64,000 nt of DNA from DATFJT01 sp965230755 (GTDB lineage Bacteria; Bacteroidota; Bacteroidia; Chitinophagales; Saprospiraceae). The stretch is from assembly GCA_965230755.1 (NCBI GenBank), contig CBDDLT010000023.1, positions 367,653 to 431,652 on the forward strand, read 5' to 3'. Below are positions 52,834 through 61,787 of this stretch, one piece after another (position 1 is the stretch's first letter; every line of letters begins with the position of its first letter). The notes under the pieces were generated by a model, which ran no database searches, was not told the DNA's origin, and saw only the letters and a program-made list of their open reading frames with translations. The position numbers were made by a program, and so were the translations under genes.

Positions 52834-53460
52834 ATGACATTAGCTTTTATCGGAATAGGAAGAGTGGGCTTCGCTCTCGCCAACAATTTATCTCTCAAGG
52901 GACATGATGTTATCATAGCCCATGATAATCCGGACAGTGATAGTGTTGTCCGTGCTCAAGAGAAAAATAACAGCTTTAGTGTCCTGCCCATTCAACAAGC
53001 CATTGATAATGCAGATGTTGTTTTCCTCGCAACTCCGTTCAAAGCCAATGAAAGGATTTTACAATCGCTAAAATTTAGTGGAAAAGTGCTAGTAGATTGT
53101 ACCAATCCTGTTGGGCCTGGAATTTCTCATGGATTAGAGAGCAAGATCTCCGGAGCGGAAAAGGTCCAAGAATGGGCAAGTGATGCGCTTGTAGTCAAAT
53201 CATATACCATTTATGGCTTCGAGAATCTTGAAAATACTTCATTTCCACATTATAATGTGAAGCCCGTCATGCTCATAGCAGGGAATGATTCGAAAAGTAA
53301 AGAAACGGTGCAGTTGTTGAATGAAGATCTGGGTTTTGAAACCCTAGATGTTGGAGTCTTATCTCAATCTTTGCATTTGGAACACATGACTTTGCTATGG
53401 GTAAAAATGGTTCGGGCTGGTGGCCACACACCAAATTTCACCTGGGCATATTTAACGTGA
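52834..53460 (+). CDS. NADPH-dependent F420 reductase-like protein
   Basis: A 208-aa Rossmann protein (AFIGIGRVGFALANNLSLKG as nucleotide motif; SDALVVKSYTIYGFENLENT) of the NADP-oxidoreductase/F420-reductase-like type. It lies 10 nt after the barrel gene. The substrate is unknown. Confidence 0.85.
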   Translation: MTLAFIGIGRVGFALANNLSLKGHDVIIAHDNPDSDSVVRAQEKNNSFSVLPIQQAIDNADVVFLATPFKANERILQSLKFSGKVLVDCTNPVGPGISHGLESKISGAEKVQEWASDALVVKSYTIYGFENLENTSFPHYNVKPVMLIAGNDSKSKETVQLLNEDLGFETLDVGVLSQSLHLEHMTLLWVKMVRAGGHTPNFTWAYLT

Positions 53461-53490
53461 AAATAGGGCTGGTCAACACGGTTAGAATAT

Positions 53491-53746
53491 GACGCACCTA
53501 CGGAGCTCTTTTATCTTGACCACAATTATTCTAATAATATTACGCCACCACGTTGCTTGGCTTATGGCTTCAAGAGAATTACCTTTTGAGAGTGAAATAA
53601 TCTTAAGCATTGGCCTTAAAATTATGGAACACCATAGGTGCGGAACTTTCATAGACTAAAACAACTAGAAGGATAAAGCTCCGGAGGAGCGAAATCTTAA
53701 TAAACCAAAGTTGCCCGAAGAATAGAGCGCCGTAGGTGCGGCACAT
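53491..53746. repeat. REP-like repeat cluster
   Basis: The 300 nt between 53460 and 53765 contain no gene but four short palindromes of one pattern: GACGCACCTACGGAGCTC (53491-), CACCATAGGTGCGGAAC (53630-), GCTCCGGAGGAGCG (53679-) and GCGCCGTAGGTGCGGCAC (53728-). They resemble the units at 23590-23665 and 28229-28440. Confidence 0.6.
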
Positions 53747-53764
53747 TATTATTCAATGAAGCCT

Positions 53765-54619
53765 CTATAATTCTATTCGCAGTTCTGTTTCCGTGACCTG
53801 GTTTTCATTGTTGAATGAATAAACCTCAACAGCTTTTTTGCCTTTCAAGTTCATTGATGCATCTGCTATTTTGCTCCATATATCTTGAAGAAATTGCTCA
53901 CTATCGGTCTTCGACCGGAATACCGCATACTGACCGTCATGGAGATGGGCACCATACAAACCTTCGTAGAGCGCACCAATTTCGCTTACACGATATCCCA
54001 AAGTTGCTCTGGTATAGGCATTTAGAGCTCCTTCGAAATCGCTATAAACCAAATAAACCCTATCCTCGGCAATATTCTGAATTACAGGAGAGATATCATT
54101 TTGAGCAAAATATGTCCATAATTCATTGACGTATCGTTGATCTGTTGAGAGATCTCCGGTTAATCTGATTGTAATTCCAACAACTTTCTGGGCTTCTTGA
54201 TCAATGCGATCAAAGCTCAGCGAAGGCTCTTTTCCTTCTTCTTGTGTTTCATTCTTCTTATCACTCACCCGATAATTAGAGGTTTGATGAGAAATAGGAT
54301 TGAAAGCCTTGTTCTCTGGTTCGGAATCATAAACATATGTCGAATAGCTTTGATCATATCCTTGACTGAACCATTGAGGGGAACTATAATAAGCCACACT
54401 ATAAGCACCCAATAAAGCCCATGCGGCCACAATTAGCCAATATAAAAATGGATTTTCCTTTCTACCAACCGGTTCAAAAAGGTGGGTAAAGCCAGATCGT
54501 ATATCTGAAATCACCCAAAAGGCGAAGAATATTGCCCAAATCCAATGCCAATTGGTTACGAGACTAAGTGCGATCAAGGCAAGACCAATTAGTGCCTTCC
54601 ATTTTATAGTACCGTTCAT
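53765..54619 (-). CDS. Membrane protein with a GyrI/effector-binding-like C-terminal domain
   Basis: A 284-aa protein with two or three membrane helices in the first 85 residues (VTNWHWIWAIFFAFWVIS; YWLIVAAWALLGAYSVAYY). The C-terminal ~140 residues (YLVYSDFEGALNAYTRATLG, GQYAVFRSKTDSEQFLQDIW, VEVYSFNNENQVTETELRIE) resemble the AraC effector-binding/GyrI-like fold. Such a domain tethered to a membrane is uncommon; a ligand sensor is possible. Confidence 0.65.
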   Translation of the reverse strand: MNGTIKWKALIGLALIALSLVTNWHWIWAIFFAFWVISDIRSGFTHLFEPVGRKENPFLYWLIVAAWALLGAYSVAYYSSPQWFSQGYDQSYSTYVYDSEPENKAFNPISHQTSNYRVSDKKNETQEEGKEPSLSFDRIDQEAQKVVGITIRLTGDLSTDQRYVNELWTYFAQNDISPVIQNIAEDRVYLVYSDFEGALNAYTRATLGYRVSEIGALYEGLYGAHLHDGQYAVFRSKTDSEQFLQDIWSKIADASMNLKGKKAVEVYSFNNENQVTETELRIEL

Positions 54620-54660
54620 AATTTGTTTTTGATTTTCTATCTTTTTTTCTGACAGGGGAA

Positions 54661-55365
54661 TTATATGAAAAAGGCTCCAAAAGGATCTGCTAATGCAGTA
54701 AAATAGTCGTCTTCATAAATCAATGATCCTCCATTACTTATTACTTTATTCCGTATTTGCTCAACATCTTTTACTGCAAAAAACACCCCCCAGTACTCAT
54801 ACTTACCTTTAATTTCATTACTTACTTCCTGAATGGCGGCTATTTCCTCTTTCTTCGAATTATAGATCAATCGGCATCCGTCTTTTGCCGGTCCTATAGT
54901 CCAATTGAATATTCCTTCGTAAAAAGATTTCACCTCGTAGAAATCAGAGACGAAGAGTTCATTCCATACCAAGGCGTTTTCCTCATTATCAAATCTAGCA
55001 TTCAACTGATCACCTTCATAGATGGTAAAGCCGGCTCCCATCGGATCTCTTATCAATGCAATAGCTCCTATAGAATTTTGTAGGTCAACTAATTCGACAA
55101 TCCCACCTAAATTTTTGGCTTGCTTTACGGTTTGCTCAACACTGTTAACCTGAATATAGGACATCCAAAAGGAGGGCATATTCATTTCCTTAAACTTGTC
55201 AGGGGTCTCATATAGCCCGCAAAGTTCCCTTTCCTGATAACTTGAGACATAGTACTGCCCTCCGGAATCATAAAAACTCCAATCAAACACACTGGAGTAA
55301 AAACTTTGAGCTGTTCTTAGATCATACGTGGAGAGGTCCGCGAAGACAAAATTATTTTCCTTCAT
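54661..55365 (-). CDS. VOC-family protein with two domains
   Basis: A 234-aa protein of two glyoxalase-type VOC halves (VFADLSTYDLRTAQSFYSSV; LVWNELFVSDFYEVKSFYEG). Followed on the minus strand by the membrane sensor gene. It abuts the thioesterase stop (55366), so it is likely in an operon with it. Confidence 0.88.
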   Translation of the reverse strand: MKENNFVFADLSTYDLRTAQSFYSSVFDWSFYDSGGQYYVSSYQERELCGLYETPDKFKEMNMPSFWMSYIQVNSVEQTVKQAKNLGGIVELVDLQNSIGAIALIRDPMGAGFTIYEGDQLNARFDNEENALVWNELFVSDFYEVKSFYEGIFNWTIGPAKDGCRLIYNSKKEEIAAIQEVSNEIKGKYEYWGVFFAVKDVEQIRNKVISNGGSLIYEDDYFTALADPFGAFFI

Positions 55366-55806
55366 CTATGCTTTTTGATAAACATATTCTTCTCCCGGAG
55401 GCAATTCAAGAAATGCTTCCGCCAATCCCAGCGGAGGATTGGTCAGTTTTCTGCGATCCAGATCTATCCAGGCCCCTTTTACTGTAATGTGCGCCTTCTT
55501 TTCTCCATGCTGATCGAAAATCTCATGATGAAGAATCCATCTAGATCCGTCTTCCGTCACTTTTCCCTTTAGAATATTAATGGTGATGGTATCGTCCGGT
55601 CGAATTTCTCTGATGAAAGAACATTCTTCCTTAAACAAAATAGGTCCAATCCTCAACTCTTCCAATTGACTAAAATCAAATCCCCTTTCCATAAAAAACC
55701 TAATTCGAGCATGTGCTCCATAATCATAATAGGATGAATGTCGTACATGTCTGTTCTGATCACTATCCGACCATCTCACTTCTATCTTCTTTTCGAATTT
55801 TCTCAT
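55366..55806 (-). CDS. Acyl-CoA thioesterase (hotdog fold)
   Basis: A 146-aa 4-hydroxybenzoyl-CoA/acyl-CoA thioesterase-like protein (IEVRWSDSDQNRHVRHSSYY, the D-x-N/R-x-H-like start motif; ILHHEIFDQHGEKKAHITVK). Directly adjoining the VOC gene (55365/55366). Confidence 0.88.
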   Translation of the reverse strand: MRKFEKKIEVRWSDSDQNRHVRHSSYYDYGAHARIRFFMERGFDFSQLEELRIGPILFKEECSFIREIRPDDTITINILKGKVTEDGSRWILHHEIFDQHGEKKAHITVKGAWIDLDRRKLTNPPLGLAEAFLELPPGEEYVYQKA

Positions 55807-55857
55807 TTACCTGAATTGTTTGAATTTATCGTTTGAGTCTAAAATACTGGTTTCTTG

Positions 55858-56352
55858 TCAGTTATTGACCATCCCTTTTAGGTTCTCGTCTTTGTTTCGC
55901 AAGTCCATTCCGCCTTCATAGAAAGACTTCAGGTTGACAAGAAAGAAACACCAACCCAAATCACAACCGATTCTGATATTTCGCTTGGATTGATTGTCTG
56001 TGGGAATATTGCTATGGGTTAATTCAACCATGGTATACTCTCTTTCTGGATAAAACTTGACCTCTACATTGCAGTCTCCGGCAAAAGAGAACTGAAGACG
56101 ATCTTTACCGTTGGCCTCTAAAATTCTACCTTCTTCTACAACATCAAATGAGTACCAGGACCAAGCATAGTGGTCTCCTTCTTGAACATTCGCCGTTCTA
56201 TTAATGAGTTCACCTTTGGAATTCTTGTAATCAGCTTTGCTCAAAAACCACTTCTCAATCTCGTCAGGGATGGTCCAAGCATCATATAAAACGGACAGAT
56301 CTGTCTTGATCGCTATTTTTCTATTGAATGATTCCCAATTATAATTATTCAT
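55858..56352 (-). CDS. SRPBCC (AHSA1-like) protein
   Basis: A 164-aa SRPBCC protein (WESFNRKIAIKTDLSVLYDA; TIPDEIEKWFLSKADYKN; SWYSFDVVEEGRILEANG). Lies 23 nt after a DinB gene on the same strand; a second SRPBCC-DinB pair lies at 58366-58936. Confidence 0.85.
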   Translation of the reverse strand: MNNYNWESFNRKIAIKTDLSVLYDAWTIPDEIEKWFLSKADYKNSKGELINRTANVQEGDHYAWSWYSFDVVEEGRILEANGKDRLQFSFAGDCNVEVKFYPEREYTMVELTHSNIPTDNQSKRNIRIGCDLGWCFFLVNLKSFYEGGMDLRNKDENLKGMVNN

Positions 56353-56375
56353 AATATCCTATTTTTTCTTCTAGC

Positions 56376-56876
56376 TTAACCTCCTAAATCCAATTTCCGT
56401 ATAAATTTCTCAATCTGCCTCCTATGCCTCAAGATATGCACGATAGCGTGTTCAAGCAACTGCTCTGCATCATAATATTGCCCCCATCTCACTTTGATTT
56501 TTCTATTATTCTCATGCTCCTCAATCTGCATATCGGGATAATCCTCAAATAATAGAACATTGGATTGGAACATCTCGTCAAGAGCCACATTATAGTCCTT
56601 GACAGAATTCAGTAATGGGATATTTTTATAATCCAGTTCTTCTCCCATATGTTTACGTATTGCAATGACGTAGGTATATCCCGAACTCACCACATGACTT
56701 AACACCGTTTGTATAGATTTACAATCTGGATCTGTAGTCTGATGGTCCACTATTACAGCCATTTTTTCTGATGAGAGATTGGCAATCGTATCTTTTAAAT
56801 GGGCAATTGATCGCTCATACTCATCCAACATCGCACCGATGGCACCGTTTCCTCTGAATTTTTGCGCTACTTTCAT
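56376..56876 (-). CDS. DinB-family protein
   Basis: A 166-aa DinB-like protein (YERSIAHLKDTIANLSSEK; HVVSSGYTYVIAIRKHMGEE; LEHAIVHILRHRRQIEKF with the expected His). A truncated paralogue of its N-terminus lies at 58366-58465. The 160 nt before it hold nothing clear. Confidence 0.85.
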   Translation of the reverse strand: MKVAQKFRGNGAIGAMLDEYERSIAHLKDTIANLSSEKMAVIVDHQTTDPDCKSIQTVLSHVVSSGYTYVIAIRKHMGEELDYKNIPLLNSVKDYNVALDEMFQSNVLLFEDYPDMQIEEHENNRKIKVRWGQYYDAEQLLEHAIVHILRHRRQIEKFIRKLDLGG

Positions 56877-57038
56877 TGTTTTTGAAAGACGTTCTCTTTA
56901 AGAATTATAATAGTATCGCTAAGTCTGGATTATATCTATTTCATGGCAGTTATAGCCGATAAAAGTATTGTTATAGATTTTGGCTTTAGGCCTTTATTAA
57001 TATCTTCAATTTTCTAAATTTAGTATTGATATCCCTCT

Positions 57039-58253
57039 TTAATACTTGATTTTCACCTCTTCGATCACTGGCCTGGGAATCCTATTTTCCTTTTCATTTG
57101 AACGCAATGATTCAGGACCATTCTTAGAAAAGAAGTTTTCGCCAAAAAAATAAGAAAATCTACCTGTTAATTTAACCTTTACTTTTTCAAAAAACGCTTT
57201 TTGCAATAGCTCTATCATCATTTTTTCACTCTTAGTTGCTATTTCTATCGGAAGATAAAAAGAGTTACTTCTTAGATGGCTTAAATGAGAAGGATAGGTT
57301 ACATCTAAGTCTTCGGTGGTGAAAACTATTTCCAAAAATCTATGTGTTTTCCAAATCCGTCCATTGCCTCCAAAATCTCTTTCTACCACCCATGGAACGA
57401 GAAACAATCCTTTTATTCTTGCATATCCATTAAAATGCCAGATATCATAATTGTCTTTCGGACTTTTTGGCCAACGATCGAATTTATATAGAAGAGGTGT
57501 TGGATCAATGGCCAAAGAAGACATGGGAACATCATTCGCTCCATCGCCGTAGATTAAATTGTTCTCTTTTTGAAATCTTATTTCGAAATGGAGGTGGGGT
57601 TCTCTTTGGTCTCCATTTTCCCAGTTTTTGTTCGGTCCTATGAATCCTATTACCTGTCCGGGAACAACTTTATCACCAACCTTAATCCCCGAATAGACAG
57701 TCCTTTCTTTAACTGAATTAAAATTGATCCGATATTCCTCATTTTCAGGAATATACGTGCGATTCGATTCCACATAAATTTCATCAACTTGGGTTTGAAT
57801 ATGCAAATATCGAATAATGATTCCCGCTTCCTTTGGAAAGCACCATAAAGTGACATCTTTAGTGCCGTCATTATCTCTAATGTCTACAATCTCTCCCCAA
57901 AAACAAGCAAAGACATCATTCCTCTTGTTATTTTTCCAGTTGGAGGGTATTATGTCCACTCCTTGATGAAGGCCATATTCATTAAGATTTTTAAATAAGT
58001 CTTCTGATCTATTATAATGATCTTCTTCAGGGCGATTCGTAATTCTTATGCTAGTATTTATGTCTTCTGTATCCAAACCCCGTCTTACTAATTCCTGAGT
58101 GATATTAGGAAAGTTTGTGGTAATATCTTCATATCGAAGGTAGTTTCTTCGCCACCTTCTTTCTCCATACATTCCCATTCCTCCTAATACTATTATAGGA
58201 GGTTTTACCGGTGGGCTCAAAAGAATTTCCCATTCCATTGCTTTCATATACAA
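57039..58253 (-). CDS. M23-like metallopeptidase
   Basis: A 404-aa protein with the lysostaphin-type zinc site: H96-x3-D100 (LHQGVD) and H220-x-H222 (HLHFE). There is no obvious signal peptide, so it may act inside the cell or be exported by another route. The fold suggests cleavage of peptidoglycan cross-bridges or of a protein with similar bonds. It separates a DinB gene from a truncated DinB copy. Confidence 0.75.
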   Translation of the reverse strand: MYMKAMEWEILLSPPVKPPIIVLGGMGMYGERRWRRNYLRYEDITTNFPNITQELVRRGLDTEDINTSIRITNRPEEDHYNRSEDLFKNLNEYGLHQGVDIIPSNWKNNKRNDVFACFWGEIVDIRDNDGTKDVTLWCFPKEAGIIIRYLHIQTQVDEIYVESNRTYIPENEEYRINFNSVKERTVYSGIKVGDKVVPGQVIGFIGPNKNWENGDQREPHLHFEIRFQKENNLIYGDGANDVPMSSLAIDPTPLLYKFDRWPKSPKDNYDIWHFNGYARIKGLFLVPWVVERDFGGNGRIWKTHRFLEIVFTTEDLDVTYPSHLSHLRSNSFYLPIEIATKSEKMMIELLQKAFFEKVKVKLTGRFSYFFGENFFSKNGPESLRSNEKENRIPRPVIEEVKIKY

Positions 58254-58365
58254 AACCCTAGCTCTTTTAAAACGAAAAAGCTCTGTAGCTTTTCATTTAA
58301 GCAAATTACTAATTTTCATTGTGATCTTTATAATTATGGCTAAGCACTTCTATTACATTCTTTTA

Positions 58366-58465
58366 GATTGGCAATCGTAGCTTTTAAATGTGCAATAGAC
58401 CGCTCATATTCATCCAACATAGCACCGATGGCACCGTTTTCTCTAAATTTCTGCTCTTCACTCAT
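58366..58465 (-). pseudogene. Truncated DinB-family gene (N-terminal remnant)
   Basis: Translating 58465 down to 58366 gives a DinB start (MSEEQKFRENGAIGAMLDEY) that closely matches the first part of the intact gene at 56376-56876, then the similarity stops. It begins 3 nt after the SRPBCC stop, an operon-like position. A truncated duplicate, possibly cut by the event that brought in the peptidase gene. Confidence 0.75.
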
Positions 58466-58468
58466 ATA

Positions 58469-58912
58469 TTAGATCGTTTTCCGCTCCAGATATTTTTTGA
58501 GCGTTTCAATTACTACAGGCCAGGCTATTTTTACCGCTTCATAATACCAGTCCCAATCTTCTCCTTCTTGGTATCCGTCTTGACAAAGATATAGTTCTGA
58601 TGCTCCATCTGTAGGTTTTACCTGAATCTTTAAACCCATCGGACCTAAAAAAGGTCTTTCCGGGTTGAGATAGACAAAGTCCGATATGATCAACTCTCTT
58701 TTAGGATCATAACTTCTGATAACTCCAGTAGAAACGTAGCCAATCCCGTTCTCTGTCACATTCCAGGTCAAGGTATACAGCCCACCTTCTTTCTTTTGTA
58801 TCAAAATCTTTTCGACATTCCACCAATCCCGAAGCATCTCTAGTTCTGTAAATGCTTTGATTATGTTTTCGGGTTCTGTGTTGATCAGCGTTCGTACTTC
58901 AACTTTTTTCAT
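58469..58912 (-). CDS. SRPBCC (AHSA1-like) protein
   Basis: A 147-aa SRPBCC protein (KKVEVRTLINTEPENIIKAF; FVYLNPERPFLGPMGLKIQV). Start at ATG 58912; a longer ORF to 58936 adds eight residues. It precedes the DinB remnant and mirrors the SRPBCC-DinB pair at 55858-56876. Confidence 0.82.
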   Translation of the reverse strand: MKKVEVRTLINTEPENIIKAFTELEMLRDWWNVEKILIQKKEGGLYTLTWNVTENGIGYVSTGVIRSYDPKRELIISDFVYLNPERPFLGPMGLKIQVKPTDGASELYLCQDGYQEGEDWDWYYEAVKIAWPVVIETLKKYLERKTI

Positions 58913-59022
58913 TTTTCTGATTAGATTATAATCCAATTTAATAGTTTCATTTCAAGGAATCGGAGAATCTAAAAAATCATTAAAAATTGTCTCTCTGAAC
59001 AACCAAGAACTTAACTTTAGAA

Positions 59023-59622
59023 ATGATTTCGAAAATGCTTGAAAAAATGACTTCTACTGCGAGTTCTTTGGAGGACTATGTCCAAAAAAGAGTTCGACTT
59101 GATGACGGAACAAAACAAGCACTCCAAGACGCTGGTCAAATACAAGCGTTTAAAAAGAATCACTTCTTAATCAAACAAGATCGAATTGCTCATCGTGTCT
59201 TCTTTATTCAAGAGGGCTCAGCGCGAACCTTCTACTACCACAATGGCAAAGATGTCACTTCATGGATTTATAGAGAAGGCCAACTCATCACTTCATGGAG
59301 TAGTTTTTACACCCTAAGTCCTTCCCAGGAAAATGTAGAACTAACTGAAGATGCCACAGTAGTATCATTATCCTATGACCAGCTTCATGAACTATATAAC
59401 TCCTACCCGAAAATGCAGGAATTTGGGCGCATAATGGTCGAAGAACAACTAGTTTTTCTAGACTATTTCTATCAAGGGTTTATGTTTATGACAGCAAGGG
59501 AAAAATACGATCTGCTACTCTCTGTTTTTCCTGATGTAACCCTTCGAGTAAACCTTGGGCACATCGCTTCCTTTTTTGGCATCTCTCAGGAAACGCTAAG
59601 TCGTATTCGGAAGCAAAAATGA
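59023..59622 (+). CDS. Crp/Fnr-family regulator
   Basis: About 199 aa with an N-terminal cyclic-nucleotide-type sensing domain (LIKQDRIAHRVFFIQEGSAR) and a C-terminal HTH (VNLGHIASFFGISQETLSRI). A promoter-like TTG (58987) and TAACTTTA (59012-59019), 22 nt apart, would start transcription near 59025, so translation may begin at ATG 59035 rather than 59023. Confidence 0.9.
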   Translation: MISKMLEKMTSTASSLEDYVQKRVRLDDGTKQALQDAGQIQAFKKNHFLIKQDRIAHRVFFIQEGSARTFYYHNGKDVTSWIYREGQLITSWSSFYTLSPSQENVELTEDATVVSLSYDQLHELYNSYPKMQEFGRIMVEEQLVFLDYFYQGFMFMTAREKYDLLLSVFPDVTLRVNLGHIASFFGISQETLSRIRKQK

Positions 59623-60345
59623 TTATTCAATTCCCTGCTTGATAAACCTAGTACTGAAAACTTCATTAGCCTCATTCACGCCCTTCAAAAAATACACACC
59701 ATTGGGCAAATACGATATGTCCATTTTCGGGGCATAACTAGTCCTGGTCAATTCTTTTCCCGCTATGTTAACAAGGATTATTTCCTTCAGGTCCATCTCC
59801 GTTTCAATAGCAATACTTTGCGTCGCCGGGTTGGGAAATATAGAGATAGAATGGTGCTCCTCTCTAATTTCCTCGACAGAGGACACCACCCCCTCAATAT
59901 CAAACCTCACTTCGGATAGTCCGGCACAATCATCTCCCCATGTATCCACCGCGGTGAGAAGAATATATCGGGCATCAGTTCCTCCTAAATGTGGCCCTTC
60001 TTCTCCTCTATAATCATTGGTCCCATCAGCTTCTTCAAGCCGAAATGAAGCGGCTTCATTCCAATTACTTCCGTCCAAAGACAAGTCTATCTTGATGTTT
60101 TTCATTCCCTTGGCCGTTTCTCCCGAAACATTGTAATTCCAAAAATGAGTAGTACCAAGGCTATAGGCATAACCCAAATCATACATTATCCAATGACTCT
60201 CACTCCGCATGGGATTGGGATTTTCTGAGACATCGCAAGAAACCCAGCTATCATTAATATTGGTCGAATGATTGTCATCATTGCAGTTCTGACCTTGCAT
60301 CTGAAAGCAAAAAAGAACCAGAAAATATATCGCGTAATTTTTCAT
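59623..60345 (-). CDS. Secreted discoidin-like protein with T9SS tail
   Basis: A 240-aa exported protein (signal ending FQMQGQNC). Residues ~25-150 resemble an F5/8-type C (discoidin) carbohydrate-binding domain (DSWVSCDVSENPNPMRSE; GGTDARYILLTAVDTWGDDC). The C-terminal ~75 residues (SIFPNPATQSIAIETEMD) are a T9SS sorting domain. Confidence 0.75.
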   Translation of the reverse strand: MKNYAIYFLVLFCFQMQGQNCNDDNHSTNINDSWVSCDVSENPNPMRSESHWIMYDLGYAYSLGTTHFWNYNVSGETAKGMKNIKIDLSLDGSNWNEAASFRLEEADGTNDYRGEEGPHLGGTDARYILLTAVDTWGDDCAGLSEVRFDIEGVVSSVEEIREEHHSISIFPNPATQSIAIETEMDLKEIILVNIAGKELTRTSYAPKMDISYLPNGVYFLKGVNEANEVFSTRFIKQGIE

Positions 60346-60355
60346 TTTTTTTGAT

Positions 60356-61780
60356 TTAAATGTTCATGAATCCAATCGGCAAGCTGCTATTGTTTGGATC
60401 GTAGAAATTGCCAATATTTGGGAGCACATAGCTCAAGTCTCCATTCGAAACTCCAAACCATTTCGACAGTTCAGCAAAATACTCATCCGTAGAGATAGAG
60501 GGCAGTAGTATTGCTCCTCCAATATCGTCGTCTCCATCAAGAGCGAGAGAAGGGTAGTTTCCATATACCTCTCCACCTTTTACGCTATCTCCCATGACCA
60601 TGACATTACCACCCCATGCGTGATCACTTCCATTGCCGTTAGAGCTAAGTGTCCTTCCGAAGTCAGAAGCGGTAAAGGTGGTCACACAATCCGCAACTCC
60701 CAGTTCTTCCATGGCTGCTTGAAATTCAGCCAATGCCTTGCTCACTACACTCAACATCGCCATCTGGTTGTCTAAGACGCCATCGTGATGATCCCATCCT
60801 CCGAAATTGACGAAGAAAGTCTGGCGACTCATGTTCAAAGTGTCTCTTGCTGCAATCGTTCTGGCAATTAATTCCATGTTCGCTGAAAGGGGATTATTCG
60901 AAAAACTCGTCGTCAAGGCAGGAACTTGGCTGATCGCTGCACTGAACTCCTCATGATTGGCTTGAGAGTCATTGATTTTATTGGTAAAGGTAGACTTGAA
61001 GATATCCTGATACTGTTGGGCCAACAAACTCTCCGTGCCACTCTTCAAAGCCATATCCAGTGAGCTTGTCCCCTGCAATACATTGATACCAACACTGCCA
61101 CCTGCTGAAGCACGGATTGCGTACTCTGTAGAACTATTTCCCACCTGGAAAATATTCGTTCCCGATAGAGATATATTCATAGAAATGTTCTGATTGCTAT
61201 TTCCCGCATGTAGAATGTCTGCCATTCTACCACCCCAACCCTTAGAGGAACGGGATTGAGGAATGGATGTCTGCCATTGCTGTATTTGATCAGCATGCGA
61301 TAAAAGACCTACCGGAACTGGAATACTTCCGTTCAGATACTGTGATTTGCTTATCGGCTCGACAAGAGTACCAACATTGCTAATGAATGCTAGCTTGTTA
61401 TTATTGAACAAAGACTGCAGCTCAGGCATGGCTGGATGAAGGCCAAACTGCTTACCATTCGAATCAGTATAATTGATCGGCAGTAAATCACCTTGAGGCA
61501 AGGCCAAATTAGACCGTGCAATGGCATACTCGGAATAGTTGCTTCCATTGCGTGGCACCAACATATTGAAACTGTCATTACCTCCAGCAAGGAGTATACA
61601 AACCAATGCTTTGTAATCTCCTCCCGTGGATAGAGTAGGGCGCACCATCCCTGCCAAAGAATTAGCCAGTCCTAAATTCAAGATGGAGCTTAAAAATGTA
61701 GTAGAACCAACTGCTGCACAAGAAGCAGTACCCAAAAAGTTACGGCGACTCATTCCTTTATTTTTATGTTTCTCGCTCAT
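60356..61780 (-). CDS. DUF1501-family protein, Tat-exported
   Basis: A 474-aa protein with a twin-arginine signal (SRRNFLGTASCAAVGSTTFL) and the DUF1501 sulfatase-like body (VCILLAGGNDSFNMLVPRNG; VTTFTASDFGRTLSSNGNGS; DHAWGGNVMVMGDSVKGG). Usually encoded with a DUF1800 partner, as here (7-nt gap). Function uncertain. Confidence 0.92.
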   Translation of the reverse strand: MSEKHKNKGMSRRNFLGTASCAAVGSTTFLSSILNLGLANSLAGMVRPTLSTGGDYKALVCILLAGGNDSFNMLVPRNGSNYSEYAIARSNLALPQGDLLPINYTDSNGKQFGLHPAMPELQSLFNNNKLAFISNVGTLVEPISKSQYLNGSIPVPVGLLSHADQIQQWQTSIPQSRSSKGWGGRMADILHAGNSNQNISMNISLSGTNIFQVGNSSTEYAIRASAGGSVGINVLQGTSSLDMALKSGTESLLAQQYQDIFKSTFTNKINDSQANHEEFSAAISQVPALTTSFSNNPLSANMELIARTIAARDTLNMSRQTFFVNFGGWDHHDGVLDNQMAMLSVVSKALAEFQAAMEELGVADCVTTFTASDFGRTLSSNGNGSDHAWGGNVMVMGDSVKGGEVYGNYPSLALDGDDDIGGAILLPSISTDEYFAELSKWFGVSNGDLSYVLPNIGNFYDPNNSSLPIGFMNI

Positions 61781-61787
61781 GATAAAA

